59,036 bases of DNA from positions 1 through 59,036 of the forward strand of contig DANY01000002.1 in NCBI GenBank assembly GCA_002501655.1, in the 5' to 3' direction. A program made the translations under genes and the position numbers. Shown here piece after piece: positions 8,810 to 16,864 of this stretch (position 1 is the stretch's first letter; each line of letters opens with the position of its first letter). The DNA is from Methanoculleus sp. UBA303 (GTDB taxonomy: Archaea; Halobacteriota; Methanomicrobia; Methanomicrobiales; Methanoculleaceae). The notes beneath the pieces are model-generated. The model saw only the letters and a program-made list of their open reading frames with translations, was not told the DNA's origin and ran no database searches.

Positions 8810-10123
8810 ATGTACATGAGCAAGCACCATACGAACGCTCTAATTTTCATTGGAATTGCCGTCTGCGCGGGATTCCTCCTCTCTGTACCAGCTGTTGCCG
8901 GCTCAGGCCAGGGGCTCACGGCGCTGGAGTCGGGGGAACTGTTCCAGATCCCCTTCGGCGGTACACCGGCGGCAGAGGACGGAGCGGAGCCTTCCGGTAT
9001 CCCGGCACTCCCGGACGAAGAGGATGCCTCTGATGCATTCCCGACCCCGGACAATGCCGGGGTTCCCGACCTGCTCGTCGGCGCCGACACAGAACCGGCG
9101 ATGTCTGCAGCTCCGGACGACACCAACAGCCCGCCCCTTGCTCCGGTTCCTGTGGTCGATGCAGCTCCCGGCGGGACCGACAGCTACGACGACGAACGGC
9201 TGGCGGGACTGATCAACACTGCCAGCATCCGCCTGATGAGACTCTCGATGGAGCATGCCCATGCCCTCTACCTGCAGGATTGGGATGCCGCCTCTATAGC
9301 AGCGGACGACCTGCATGCCTTCTCCATCAGGCTGCTCGGCGAGGTGCAGCCGCTCCAGGTCTCCCCGGTTCAGCAACCTGTCAAGGACGAGTTCATCAGG
9401 TCGCTCTCGGCATACTCCACGGCTAGCGAGATGCTTCTCGGTTCAACGGATGCCGGCGGAGATGCCGTTCCCACGGCCTTCAGGGATCTGGCCATAGCAT
9501 CAGAGGGTCTTGAAGCGGTCGGCCAGCAGGCCGTCGAGGTGCAGCCGGCCCGCACCGCCACCACCCCAGCCGCGGAGGCGCCCGCCGTTTTTGCCGGGAC
9601 CGGGCCGGTTCTGGTCGCACCGCCTGCAGAGACACTGCCTCTCGGAGAGCGCTACACCTACGACGACCCGTCAGGCGAGAATATGGCCTCGCTGCTCGCG
9701 GAGTCTACCCGGACCGTAACGGCATACAAGGCGGCCTCTACCAACGAATCAGAGGTGAAGACTGAGGCAGGTGAAGGGCGTATGTTCCTCCTTGTTGTCA
9801 TCAAGGGGACAAACCTCGGGCACAAGGGCGACTCCGACCTCTACGCCGTCGAGACTCCCGGGCGGGACGCTTTCGTTCTCGAATGCCAGGGGACGACATT
9901 TGAACCCCTGGAGGTCCCGGCCTTCACCTCACTCGGAGAGTCGTTCGACAGGAAGACACTCGATCGGTACGAGTCGCTGAAAGGCTATCTTTACTTCGAT
10001 GTGCCCGCAACCCTCGAGGTCTCCGGGGCGACCATCAGAGCGGATCTCGGGAATGCCGGCACTCCTGCCTGGGACTTCGGAAGAGAACTCGGCAAAGAGC
10101 CCGGCAATCCGGATGCGGTATAA
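8810..10123 (+). CDS. Secreted or membrane-anchored protein of unknown function
   Basis: A 437-residue protein starting with a signal-like segment (residues about 10-30, LIFIGIAVCAGFLLSVPAVAG). A long acidic, Pro/Ala/Asp-rich low-complexity region follows (about 35-130), then a helical region (130-240), another Ala/Pro linker, and a C-terminal beta-rich domain (about 290-430). That last domain, with MFLLVVIKGTNLGHKG and DLYAVETPGRDAF, recalls telokin-like DUF4352 domains. No lipobox or C-terminal anchor is seen. ATG codons occur at 8810 and 8816; either is compatible with the promoter. A T-tract follows the stop. Confidence 0.7.
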   Translation: MYMSKHHTNALIFIGIAVCAGFLLSVPAVAGSGQGLTALESGELFQIPFGGTPAAEDGAEPSGIPALPDEEDASDAFPTPDNAGVPDLLVGADTEPAMSAAPDDTNSPPLAPVPVVDAAPGGTDSYDDERLAGLINTASIRLMRLSMEHAHALYLQDWDAASIAADDLHAFSIRLLGEVQPLQVSPVQQPVKDEFIRSLSAYSTASEMLLGSTDAGGDAVPTAFRDLAIASEGLEAVGQQAVEVQPARTATTPAAEAPAVFAGTGPVLVAPPAETLPLGERYTYDDPSGENMASLLAESTRTVTAYKAASTNESEVKTEAGEGRMFLLVVIKGTNLGHKGDSDLYAVETPGRDAFVLECQGTTFEPLEVPAFTSLGESFDRKTLDRYESLKGYLYFDVPATLEVSGATIRADLGNAGTPAWDFGRELGKEPGNPDAV

Positions 10124-10135
10124 CCCGCACCGTGC

Positions 10136-10141
10136 TTTTTT
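10136..10141 (+). terminator. T6 tract after the secreted protein gene
   Basis: A run of six T residues 13 nt past the stop codon, between convergent genes, fits an archaeal T-tract terminator. Confidence 0.5.
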
Positions 10142-10157
10142 CCCGCATCTTGCCGGG

Positions 10158-10655
10158 TCAGAGGGAGATCAGTTCAACGTCCCGGGTCGCCGTATCCAGC
10201 ACGGCGATGGTCGGCCGGCCGGTCAGGTAACCGCAGACCTCCCCGGGGTTGACGACCAGAGTCCCCCCAAGATTTCTGACCTCTGCCTGGTGAGTATGGC
10301 CGTGGATCACGATATCAAAGGCCTTCCGTCCGGCGAGCGCCTGCAGGAGTTCACGGTCATCCCCGTGGAGCAGCCCGACAGTCATGCCGCCCGCGGCGAC
10401 GGCGGCAAAGGTCCCACGCAGGCTGAGTCGGCCATGTTCGGCAAACTGCGCGACCAGGCGCTGGCGGTCGCCGTCGTTGTTCCCGAAAACACCGATCATG
10501 GGTGACTTCAAGTTCGCCAGCCGGGGGATGACGAACGGAGATACGTAGTCTCCGGCATGGAGGACCAGGCCTACCTCTTCTCTGTTCAGCTGCTCTACGG
10601 CTGCATCTACCATCTGGAGGTTGTCGTGTGTGTCAGAGAGGAGCCCGATACGCAT
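10158..10655 (-). CDS. MJ0936/YfcE-type metallophosphoesterase
   Basis: A 165-residue calcineurin-like phosphoesterase. Metal-binding motifs are in order: DTHDN (residues 8-12), GDYVS (about 36), GNND (about 59), LLHGDD and VIHGHTH near 120. This matches the archaeal MJ0936 family, small Mn/Ni-dependent phosphodiesterases of unclear natural substrate. ATG 10655 (MRIGLLSDTHDN) is where homologues begin; an upstream GTG at 10679 adds eight residues. A TATA-like ATATATAT tract at 10681-10688 would place the transcription start close to the ATG. Confidence 0.88.
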   Translation of the reverse strand: MRIGLLSDTHDNLQMVDAAVEQLNREEVGLVLHAGDYVSPFVIPRLANLKSPMIGVFGNNDGDRQRLVAQFAEHGRLSLRGTFAAVAAGGMTVGLLHGDDRELLQALAGRKAFDIVIHGHTHQAEVRNLGGTLVVNPGEVCGYLTGRPTIAVLDTATRDVELISL

Positions 10656-10880
10656 GTATGTGATCTTGACCGCTGTCACGATATATATGGCTGTGCATTA
10701 TCCCGGCCGTGCCGCCTGCCGGGAATTCAGAGAAGAATATTACCCTCCGACCTCTTGCTATGCGCTTTTACACACAGCAACTCCAGAATCCAGAACATTC
10801 GGATATTCTCAGGTTCTCTGCACCGGAAAATCTTTATTTGACTATTATCTGATACTGGAATAGGAGCATGCTCTCGTGGG

Positions 10881-10917
10881 TGCACCGGGTCTCGGGCCCG
10901 ACCTTGGCCCCGGTGCA
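10881..10917. promoter_or_regulatory. Structured leader hairpin upstream of a small ORF
   Basis: TGCACCGGG (10881-10889) and CCCGGTGCA (10909-10917) form a perfect 9-bp stem. The loop contains the palindrome TCGGGCCCGA (10892-10901). The hairpin lies between an AT-rich promoter-like stretch (about 10828-10850) and the ribosome site of the 56-residue gene at 10956, so it would be in that gene's 5' leader. The wider 10656-10955 region is the divergent promoter between this gene and the phosphoesterase. Confidence 0.5.
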
Positions 10918-10955
10918 TCGGGAGCCCTGAAACAATGGATTCGTGGAGGTACAGC

Positions 10956-11126
10956 ATGTGGGCGTATGTCAAACGTTCTGACGGCAGAACAGAAGAGCGA
11001 GAGTTCCCTGCAGGGGTATATATCGAGATCGGTGATATTCTAGAAGATGGCGCGGTTGTCATCGATCTCCCGTACTCCGACGATATCGACGACGATGCCG
11101 AAGCCATGGTGCTCTACGACGACTGA
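10956..11126 (+). CDS. Small acidic protein of unknown function
   Basis: A 56-residue protein, MWAYVKRSDGRTEEREFPAG at the start and an Asp-rich tail (DDIDDDAEAMVLYDD). The GGAGGT ribosome site five nucleotides before ATG 10956 decides the start over an in-frame ATG at 10935. The net charge is strongly negative at the C-terminus. It is compact and has no membrane segment. I do not recognise the family; the strong ribosome site and separate promoter with a structured leader support a real gene. Confidence 0.65.
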   Translation: MWAYVKRSDGRTEEREFPAGVYIEIGDILEDGAVVIDLPYSDDIDDDAEAMVLYDD

Positions 11127-11192
11127 ACCAGGTAGACCTTCGTGTAGTTGAGGCCGGCGGGCGGCAGAACTCAAGGATTGCTTGCCAGGGCA

Positions 11193-12425
11193 CTATCTCC
11201 GGAACGGGCCTCGCACCCGGCGCATCGGCTGGACGTTTGCGCCTTCCATCTCGCCGAGGGCAAACGCGAACCTCGCCCGGATGGTCGGCGGAAGGGCGCT
11301 CTCCGGTATCGACATAAACCCGTATGTCCCGTAGAAATCGACGAGGTTCCGGACCGAGTGCATGAAGAGGGTGTCATGCTGGCACGCTTCGACGAGTGCA
11401 TCCATCACCCTCCGGGCATATCCTCTTCCCCGGAACCGGACCGGAGTGAAGACACCGTCCACCTCGTAGCCGTCCGGGTGCCGGCGGCACCGGGCGACGG
11501 AGACGAGGATATCGTCTGCGAAGACCCCGAATATCCTGTCCGTCTCCGGGTCTGCTTTTAACTGGTGGTAGTCGGTCCAGATCTCCTCAGCGAGCACGAA
11601 TTCCTCTCTTCGCAGTTCCCGGGTCTCGACCGCGAGGTGGATCGGGACTGCCAGCACCAGTACCGGCGGCTTTACGCACTGTGCGACACCGGCGGTGACG
11701 CTTCCGAGCAGTACGCTTCCCGCGGCATCGCGCTTGCTCATACGCGGGATGATGATTGCAGAGGCGCCAATATCTTCTGCCACTGCACAGATGGTGCGCG
11801 CCGGGCTCCCGGTACGCACCAGGACCTGGATGTCCCGTCCCGGCGGGAGTGTGATATCTTTGCGGAGAGTAGAGAGCCGCCTGCCCACCTCCAGCTCCGT
11901 GCCTGCATGTCCGGGCTCGATGACGTGCAGGAGCACCGCCGTCCCGTCTCCGGCGGGAAACTCCAGGAGTGAGCGGACCTCCGGCGCCGGGACCGAGAGA
12001 TCGGTCGGCACCAGCAGCCGCTCAAAGAGTGGCGGCCTGCCCTCTGCAGGCTGCGGAACGATCAGGACATGCGTCTTCGCACCCCGGAGCACGGTGGCCG
12101 CGGCGTTCTCGCCGAAGAGGTTTCTGAGGATCCCCTGGTTGACGCCCATTGCAATCAGGTCGACGTCCGTCTCGGTGGCAGCCCTGAGTATCCTCTCAGG
12201 AACAGGCGCCCCGTCGTTCTCCGCGATCACCACCTCCGCGGGGATGCGCTGCCGCCGCACCAATTCCTGCATCCGGCGGAGCGGACCATCGGCGGGTATG
12301 GGGCCGGCCGAGGTCCGGACGTGGAAGAGGATGACCTCGCGGACCCCGGGGACCTCACCGACCCGCTCCACCATGGTTACGGAGGCTTCGGAGAGATCCG
12401 TCGCAATGAGCACCTTTGTAAACAC
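11193..12425 (-). CDS. UspA-UspA-GNAT fusion protein
   Basis: A 410-residue cytoplasmic protein with two universal-stress-protein domains (about 1-124, MFTKVLIATDLSE; and about 135-260, FERLLVPTDLS) and a C-terminal GNAT acetyltransferase domain (about 275-390). The GNAT acetyl-CoA motif is RFRGRGYA at 331-338, followed by VRNLVDFYGTYGF. The UspA nucleotide loops are imperfect: the first keeps most glycines, the second has lost the first pair. GTG 12425 is chosen because GAGGTGA lies five nucleotides upstream and UspA proteins start this way. The ribosome site overlaps the stop codon of the upstream sensor gene, implying translational coupling. Confidence 0.88.
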   Translation of the reverse strand: MFTKVLIATDLSEASVTMVERVGEVPGVREVILFHVRTSAGPIPADGPLRRMQELVRRQRIPAEVVIAENDGAPVPERILRAATETDVDLIAMGVNQGILRNLFGENAAATVLRGAKTHVLIVPQPAEGRPPLFERLLVPTDLSVPAPEVRSLLEFPAGDGTAVLLHVIEPGHAGTELEVGRRLSTLRKDITLPPGRDIQVLVRTGSPARTICAVAEDIGASAIIIPRMSKRDAAGSVLLGSVTAGVAQCVKPPVLVLAVPIHLAVETRELRREEFVLAEEIWTDYHQLKADPETDRIFGVFADDILVSVARCRRHPDGYEVDGVFTPVRFRGRGYARRVMDALVEACQHDTLFMHSVRNLVDFYGTYGFMSIPESALPPTIRARFAFALGEMEGANVQPMRRVRGPFRR

Positions 12426-12435
12426 GGTTTTCACC

Positions 12436-13779
12436 TCACACAACCCGGTAGCCGTCCGGCGAAACGTGTATCTCGAACCTGGCCCCCTCGCCGGGTTTCC
12501 CGGTCTCCCGGATCGTCATATTCGTGATCGAGAGAACCTCGCGGACCAGGAAGAGCCCGAGCCCTCCCCCGGCGTAGGCACCGTACTCGAAGATCTTCTC
12601 TTTCTCTGCTTCGGGGATACCCACACCGTCGTCCTCGACGTAGATCAAGAGTCCATCATCCGTGATCTGGTAAGTGATGACGACCTGCGACACGGTCTTC
12701 CCGTGGCGAGCAGAACTCTTGATGAGGTTCGAAAAGACCCGGTCGAGCATCGGGTCGGCGAAGATCTCGACCCGCTCCACCCAGGCCCGGACAGATATCC
12801 CGGGTAGCAGGAGGCACGACGTCACCTCCCGGATCACGCTCTGCAAGGGCTGCCAGCCCGCCGGCCGGAGGCCAAGGTCCTGGTAATCCCGGGTGATCTC
12901 CGCACTGCGTTGCACAATCCGGGCGCTCTCTTCCAGGCTCTCCAGGTACCGACGGACGACGGGTTCATCAAACTGTTGCATCCCCTCACCGATCCGCCTG
13001 AGGAGTGCTGATACCGCCGCCATCAGGTCGTTCCGGGTGAGGCGTCCCATCATGTTCAGTTTGGTGTTGACCTGGCGGAGGGCATCTTCGGCATTCGTCC
13101 GGGCGGTGATATCGACAAGCGTGAGGATGATCCGCCCATCCGGGAGCAGCCCTCCCGATTCGAGCACCTGGACAGCGGCCCCGTCCGGGCGGCGGAGGGC
13201 CACTTCATACCCATAGACCGCACCGTCCAGGCGGACTTTCGCCTGGAACTCTCTCCAGACACCGGGGTCGTCGAGGAACCGGGTGATGGGCTCTCCGATC
13301 AGGCTGTCTGCCCTGGAGCCGAGGAGGGTAGCGCCCACGTAGTTGGTCTCCTCAATACGCGGTTCAGCATCCCCCGGTGCAATGATGAACGCCCCTGCTT
13401 CTGAATTATCAAAGACCGCGCGGTACCGCTGTTCCCGTTCTCGCAGTCTCAGGGAGAGGAACGATATGATAACGCCGATGGCGACGAAGGCCATCGCACG
13501 CGCGAGCGCCGCGACGATCAGTCCGGCGTCTCCTCTGATGAAAGGCAGGGTCATTGCCAGGTATCCAAGAGCGAGAACAAGCGAGAAGGCGGATCCACTG
13601 CGGGAGAACCAGTAGGCGGCAAGCACGATCGGCAGATACATGAGATGCGGAAAGACATTGGTGATGCCGGCAAAAAGCCCGGCAGCGTTTGCGCCGAAAG
13701 CGACGACGACCGATGCCGCAAGCAGGGGAAGGCGGGCATCCTCTCCGGCTATGCCTGCGAACTGGCGCTGCCCGGTCAT
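12436..13779 (-). CDS. PAS-domain sensor histidine kinase-like protein lacking the phosphoacceptor His
   Basis: A 447-residue membrane sensor. Residues about 17-110 form several membrane helices, then comes a PAS domain (about 115-227), a helical dimerisation segment, and a HATPase domain. The H-box reads GRLTRNDLMAA with Asn250 where histidine is expected (TRHD in related methanogen kinases). The ATP-binding domain keeps G1 DDGVGIP (383-389) and G2 GGGLGL, but the N-box is NLIKSS rather than NLxxNA. The ATG at 13779 follows GAGGGGGGC; the ORF extends to 13833. It heads an operon with the UspA-GNAT gene. No response regulator is adjacent. Confidence 0.85.
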   Translation of the reverse strand: MTGQRQFAGIAGEDARLPLLAASVVVAFGANAAGLFAGITNVFPHLMYLPIVLAAYWFSRSGSAFSLVLALGYLAMTLPFIRGDAGLIVAALARAMAFVAIGVIISFLSLRLREREQRYRAVFDNSEAGAFIIAPGDAEPRIEETNYVGATLLGSRADSLIGEPITRFLDDPGVWREFQAKVRLDGAVYGYEVALRRPDGAAVQVLESGGLLPDGRIILTLVDITARTNAEDALRQVNTKLNMMGRLTRNDLMAAVSALLRRIGEGMQQFDEPVVRRYLESLEESARIVQRSAEITRDYQDLGLRPAGWQPLQSVIREVTSCLLLPGISVRAWVERVEIFADPMLDRVFSNLIKSSARHGKTVSQVVITYQITDDGLLIYVEDDGVGIPEAEKEKIFEYGAYAGGGLGLFLVREVLSITNMTIRETGKPGEGARFEIHVSPDGYRVV

Positions 13780-14084
13780 CAGGCCGCCCCCCTCTGACCC
13801 TGGAGGGGCTGTGTGCACGCTATCCCGTCGCACAGGGCATGAATTTTGTCTCTACAGTGGGCGTTGCGCATGGTTTTCTATAGGCCGCTTTCATTTCTGA
13901 CCTTTAAAAATGATCGCTCTTTATAGTTTCCGGATCAGGTAACGGGAGCATCTACATGAGGGTTTTCCGGCGGCTACCTGGATGTCCCGGCCACGCTGCG
14001 CGCCCCCCGGATATGAGAACGCGGTCATGCAAAGGCATATGCTCTCCGTTCCGCCATAACTGATCAGAATTATCCGGGAAAACT
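13780..14084. promoter_or_regulatory. Divergent intergenic region upstream of nadE
   Basis: No gene seen. AT-rich, TATA-like stretches occur at about 13875-13882 (CTATAG, either strand) and 13917-13926 (CTTTATAG). The latter would give nadE a leader of about 140 nt; a closer AT-rich tract near 14055-14070 is an alternative. Confidence 0.35.
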
Positions 14085-15728
14085 ATGAAGATCTCACTCC
14101 TCCAGGTGAACACGGTTGTCGGAGACCTCACCGGCAACGCCGACCGGATAGCGGCGGGCGTCGGTGAGGCATCTTGTTACCGGCCGGACCTGGTCGTGAC
14201 CCCGGAACTCTCCCTGACCGGGTGCCCGCCCCGGGACCTGCTTCTCGGGAAGGGGTTCGTGAAGAGGAGCCTTGCCGTCCTTGAAGACCTGGCCGCCGAT
14301 CTCCGGGATGCGCCGCCGGTCCTCGTCGGCCTCGCCGCACCAAACCTCGCCGGCACCGGCCGGCCGCTCTTCAACGCCACCGCCCTCCTCCGGAACGGGG
14401 CGGTAGAGGAGACGTTCCGGAAGGCCCGCCTCTCCCCCGGCATATTCGATGAAGACCGCTACTTTGAGCCGGCGGCCCTGATCCCCCAGATCCTCCGCCT
14501 CGGCGGGAGGAAGGTCGGGATCTCTATCGGCGAGGAGATCTGGTGTGGCCGGCGGCACCACATCGATCCTGCCGGTGAACTGGTCCGCGCCGGCGCGGAA
14601 GTGATCGTGAACCTCTCCGCATCACCGTTTGCCGCCGGCCGGCAGGGCCGGCGCGAGGAGGCGCTCTCCCGCACCGCACGGGACCACCGGGTCACAATCG
14701 CCGCAGTAAACCTCGTCGGCGGAAACGACGACCTGGTCTTTGACGGCCGGAGTTCTGTCTTCAGCGCAGACGGGACACTCATCGCCCGGGGCGCGGCCTT
14801 TGCTGAGGATCTCGTGACCGTCGATCTCGCCCACCCCACTCCGCAGACAGTCGCTCCCGACGACCTGGGCCCGGAGTCCGAGATCTGGCGGGCGCTGGTG
14901 CTCGGCACCCGCGACTACACCCACAAGTGCGGCTTTGCATCGGTCCTCCTCGGCCTCTCCGGCGGGATCGACTCATCGCTTGTGGCCGCAGTCGCCGTCG
15001 AGGCCCTCGGACCAGAGAACGTCCTCGGGGTGCTCCTCCCCTCTCCCTACACCTCCACAGAAAGCATCGAGGATGCCCACGAACTTGCAGAAAACCTCGG
15101 TGTCCGGGTGCACACTCTCCCGATCACTCCGGTGATGGAGGCGTTCGACGGGGTCCTCGCGGGAGTCTTCGCGGGGCTTGCCCCCGACACCACCGAAGAG
15201 AACCTGCAGGCCAGGATCCGGGCGGCGGTCCTGATGGCCCTCGCGAACAAGTTCGGCTCCCTGCTCCTCTCGACCGGGAACAAGTCAGAGGCCGCGGTCG
15301 GCTACTCCACCCTCTACGGAGATATGGCAGGGGGACTTTCCGTGATCGCCGACGTCCCGAAGGAGATGGTCTACCGGATTGCCCGGTGGCTGAACGCGAG
15401 GCGCCCTACCATTCCCGAACGGGTGCTCGCGAAGCCCCCCTCTGCGGAGCTCCGGCCCGACCAGACCGACCAGGAGGTTCTCCCTCCCTACGACCTCCTC
15501 GACGCGATCCTGCACCGTCACATCGACTGCTTCGAGTCGCCCGACGATATCATCGCTGCCGGGTATCCTGCCGGGACCGTCCACCAGGTCCTCCGGATGG
15601 TCAGGCAGGCGGAGTTCAAGCGCCGGCAGGCTCCACCCGGGCTCAGGGTGACCGATCGGGCTTTCAGCACCGACTGGCGGATGCCGATCGCTGCAGAACC
15701 GTGGTGGCGGGAGGACGTATGCCGATGA
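14085..15728 (+). CDS. nadE: NAD+ synthetase, two-domain type with altered glutaminase site
   Basis: A 547-residue protein: an N-terminal nitrilase-fold glutaminase domain (1 to about 265) and a C-terminal synthetase domain with the PP-loop SGGIDSS at 292-298. It makes NAD+ from nicotinate adenine dinucleotide in the cytoplasm. In the glutaminase domain Glu41 (TPELSLTG) and Lys113 (FRKARL) are present. The usual catalytic cysteine of the CEDxW motif is Gly149, in the phrase ISIGEEIW. The synthetase part looks complete, including KSEAAVGY. The enzyme is therefore expected to use free ammonia. The stop codon overlaps the start of the next gene. Confidence 0.93.
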   Translation: MKISLLQVNTVVGDLTGNADRIAAGVGEASCYRPDLVVTPELSLTGCPPRDLLLGKGFVKRSLAVLEDLAADLRDAPPVLVGLAAPNLAGTGRPLFNATALLRNGAVEETFRKARLSPGIFDEDRYFEPAALIPQILRLGGRKVGISIGEEIWCGRRHHIDPAGELVRAGAEVIVNLSASPFAAGRQGRREEALSRTARDHRVTIAAVNLVGGNDDLVFDGRSSVFSADGTLIARGAAFAEDLVTVDLAHPTPQTVAPDDLGPESEIWRALVLGTRDYTHKCGFASVLLGLSGGIDSSLVAAVAVEALGPENVLGVLLPSPYTSTESIEDAHELAENLGVRVHTLPITPVMEAFDGVLAGVFAGLAPDTTEENLQARIRAAVLMALANKFGSLLLSTGNKSEAAVGYSTLYGDMAGGLSVIADVPKEMVYRIARWLNARRPTIPERVLAKPPSAELRPDQTDQEVLPPYDLLDAILHRHIDCFESPDDIIAAGYPAGTVHQVLRMVRQAEFKRRQAPPGLRVTDRAFSTDWRMPIAAEPWWREDVCR

Positions 15729-16402
15729 CAACCCTAACCGACGACCTCCCTGCGATCTACGGTGCCCTCTCCGCGGCGTTCGGCCACCAGCACTGGTGGC
15801 CCGCAAAGACCGCTTTCGAGACGATGGTCGGCGCTATCCTCGCCCAGAACGTCTCCTGGACGAACGCGGCGCAGGCCGTCGCGAGCCTGGAGAGCGCCGG
15901 GATGCTCGATCCAGGCCGCCTCGCTGCGGCAGATGCCGGCGATATCGCCCGCCTGATCGTCTCTTCCCGGTTCTATAACCAGAAAGCAGAGCGGATCCGG
16001 GAGTTCGCCCGGGTCTACGTTACGGAGTTTCAGGCGGATCCGGCGGTGATGGCGGCCACGGGGACCGAGGCCCTGCGCGAGCGCCTGCTCTCTCTCCCGG
16101 GCCTCGGGAAGGAGACCGTGGATACCATCCTGCTCTACGCCTGTGAGAAACCGGTCTTCGTCGTCGACGCCTACACCCGGCGGGTATTCACGCGTTACGG
16201 CCTCCTGCCGGAGAAGGCATCGTACGACAGGACACAGCGCCTCTTCGCCGACAATCTCAACCCGGACGCAGAACTCTTCAACGATTATCATGCCCAGATC
16301 GTTCACCTGGGAAAGACCGTCTGCAGAAAATCGCCGCTCTGCGACCGCTGCCCCATCCGGGTGGTCCACCGCTCGCTCCGGTGCGCTGGTGCCCCGGAGT
16401 GA
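15719..16402 (+). CDS. MagIII-like HhH-GPD DNA glycosylase with Fe-S cluster
   Basis: A 227-residue endonuclease III-superfamily protein of the 3-methyladenine glycosylase III type. The helix-hairpin-helix reads LPGLGKET (126-133), catalytic Asp150 lies in VFVVDAYTRR, and four cysteines (202, 208, 211, 222) form the expected [4Fe-4S] site. Glu132 occupies the position of the EndoIII catalytic lysine, so a monofunctional glycosylase without lyase activity is predicted. GGGAGG lies four nucleotides before ATG 15719; ATG 15725 is an alternative. The start overlaps the nadE stop, so the two are translated together. Confidence 0.88.
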   Translation: MPMTTLTDDLPAIYGALSAAFGHQHWWPAKTAFETMVGAILAQNVSWTNAAQAVASLESAGMLDPGRLAAADAGDIARLIVSSRFYNQKAERIREFARVYVTEFQADPAVMAATGTEALRERLLSLPGLGKETVDTILLYACEKPVFVVDAYTRRVFTRYGLLPEKASYDRTQRLFADNLNPDAELFNDYHAQIVHLGKTVCRKSPLCDRCPIRVVHRSLRCAGAPE

Positions 16403-16410
16403 CGGCCCGA

Positions 16411-16590
16411 TCACTTCTTCCGGTATATGTTCAGGCCGATCTTGATCTCCTCGTGCCCCGGCACCGCGATGTTACCCTCGGTGGAGGCGATCGTGATTGA
16501 CTTCCCGCTCTTCGACTCACCGAAATCTTTCCCGAGATCCACGCGTATGGTGAGGATGTTCCCCTCAATCGCCATATCAATATTCTTCAT
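16411..16590 (-). CDS. Conserved small beta protein of unknown function
   Basis: A 59-residue protein with pattern MKNIDMAIEGNILTIRVDL and SGKSITIASTEGN, ending IGLNIYRKK. I recognise the pattern as a small conserved family found in methanogens and some bacteria, without known function; all-beta structure is likely. ATG 16590 is favoured because the family begins at that point and GGAAAG lies just upstream; the ORF extends to 16653. It is convergent with the glycosylase gene, 8 bp away. Confidence 0.7.
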   Translation of the reverse strand: MKNIDMAIEGNILTIRVDLGKDFGESKSGKSITIASTEGNIAVPGHEEIKIGLNIYRKK

Positions 16591-16864
16591 ATCTTTCCAG
16601 TAAGTGCACTCCCGGCGGATATGCGCTTCGATGCAGGTATGGCGTAGAGGCACAACCCCGGAAGCGCCTTACGGGCAACCGCCCCGGCTGCTGGCGGGAA
16701 CCGCGAGCGCGGAAGAACGCATCTCTATCGCTCCCTGGGGCGCAACCTGCTATTGACGGAGTTAGCCGGCGACGGAGTTAGCCAGCAGATACCGGCCGAA
16801 GACAGCAAACACTATCCCGGCCCTCATCCAACTGTAATAACAATCTATCCGGTTACGTGACGCA

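Noticed and set aside
16755..16783. Tandem duplication of GACGGAGTTAGCC upstream of recQ
   Set aside because: Only two units of 13 bp; probably a local slippage and too little to call regulatory.
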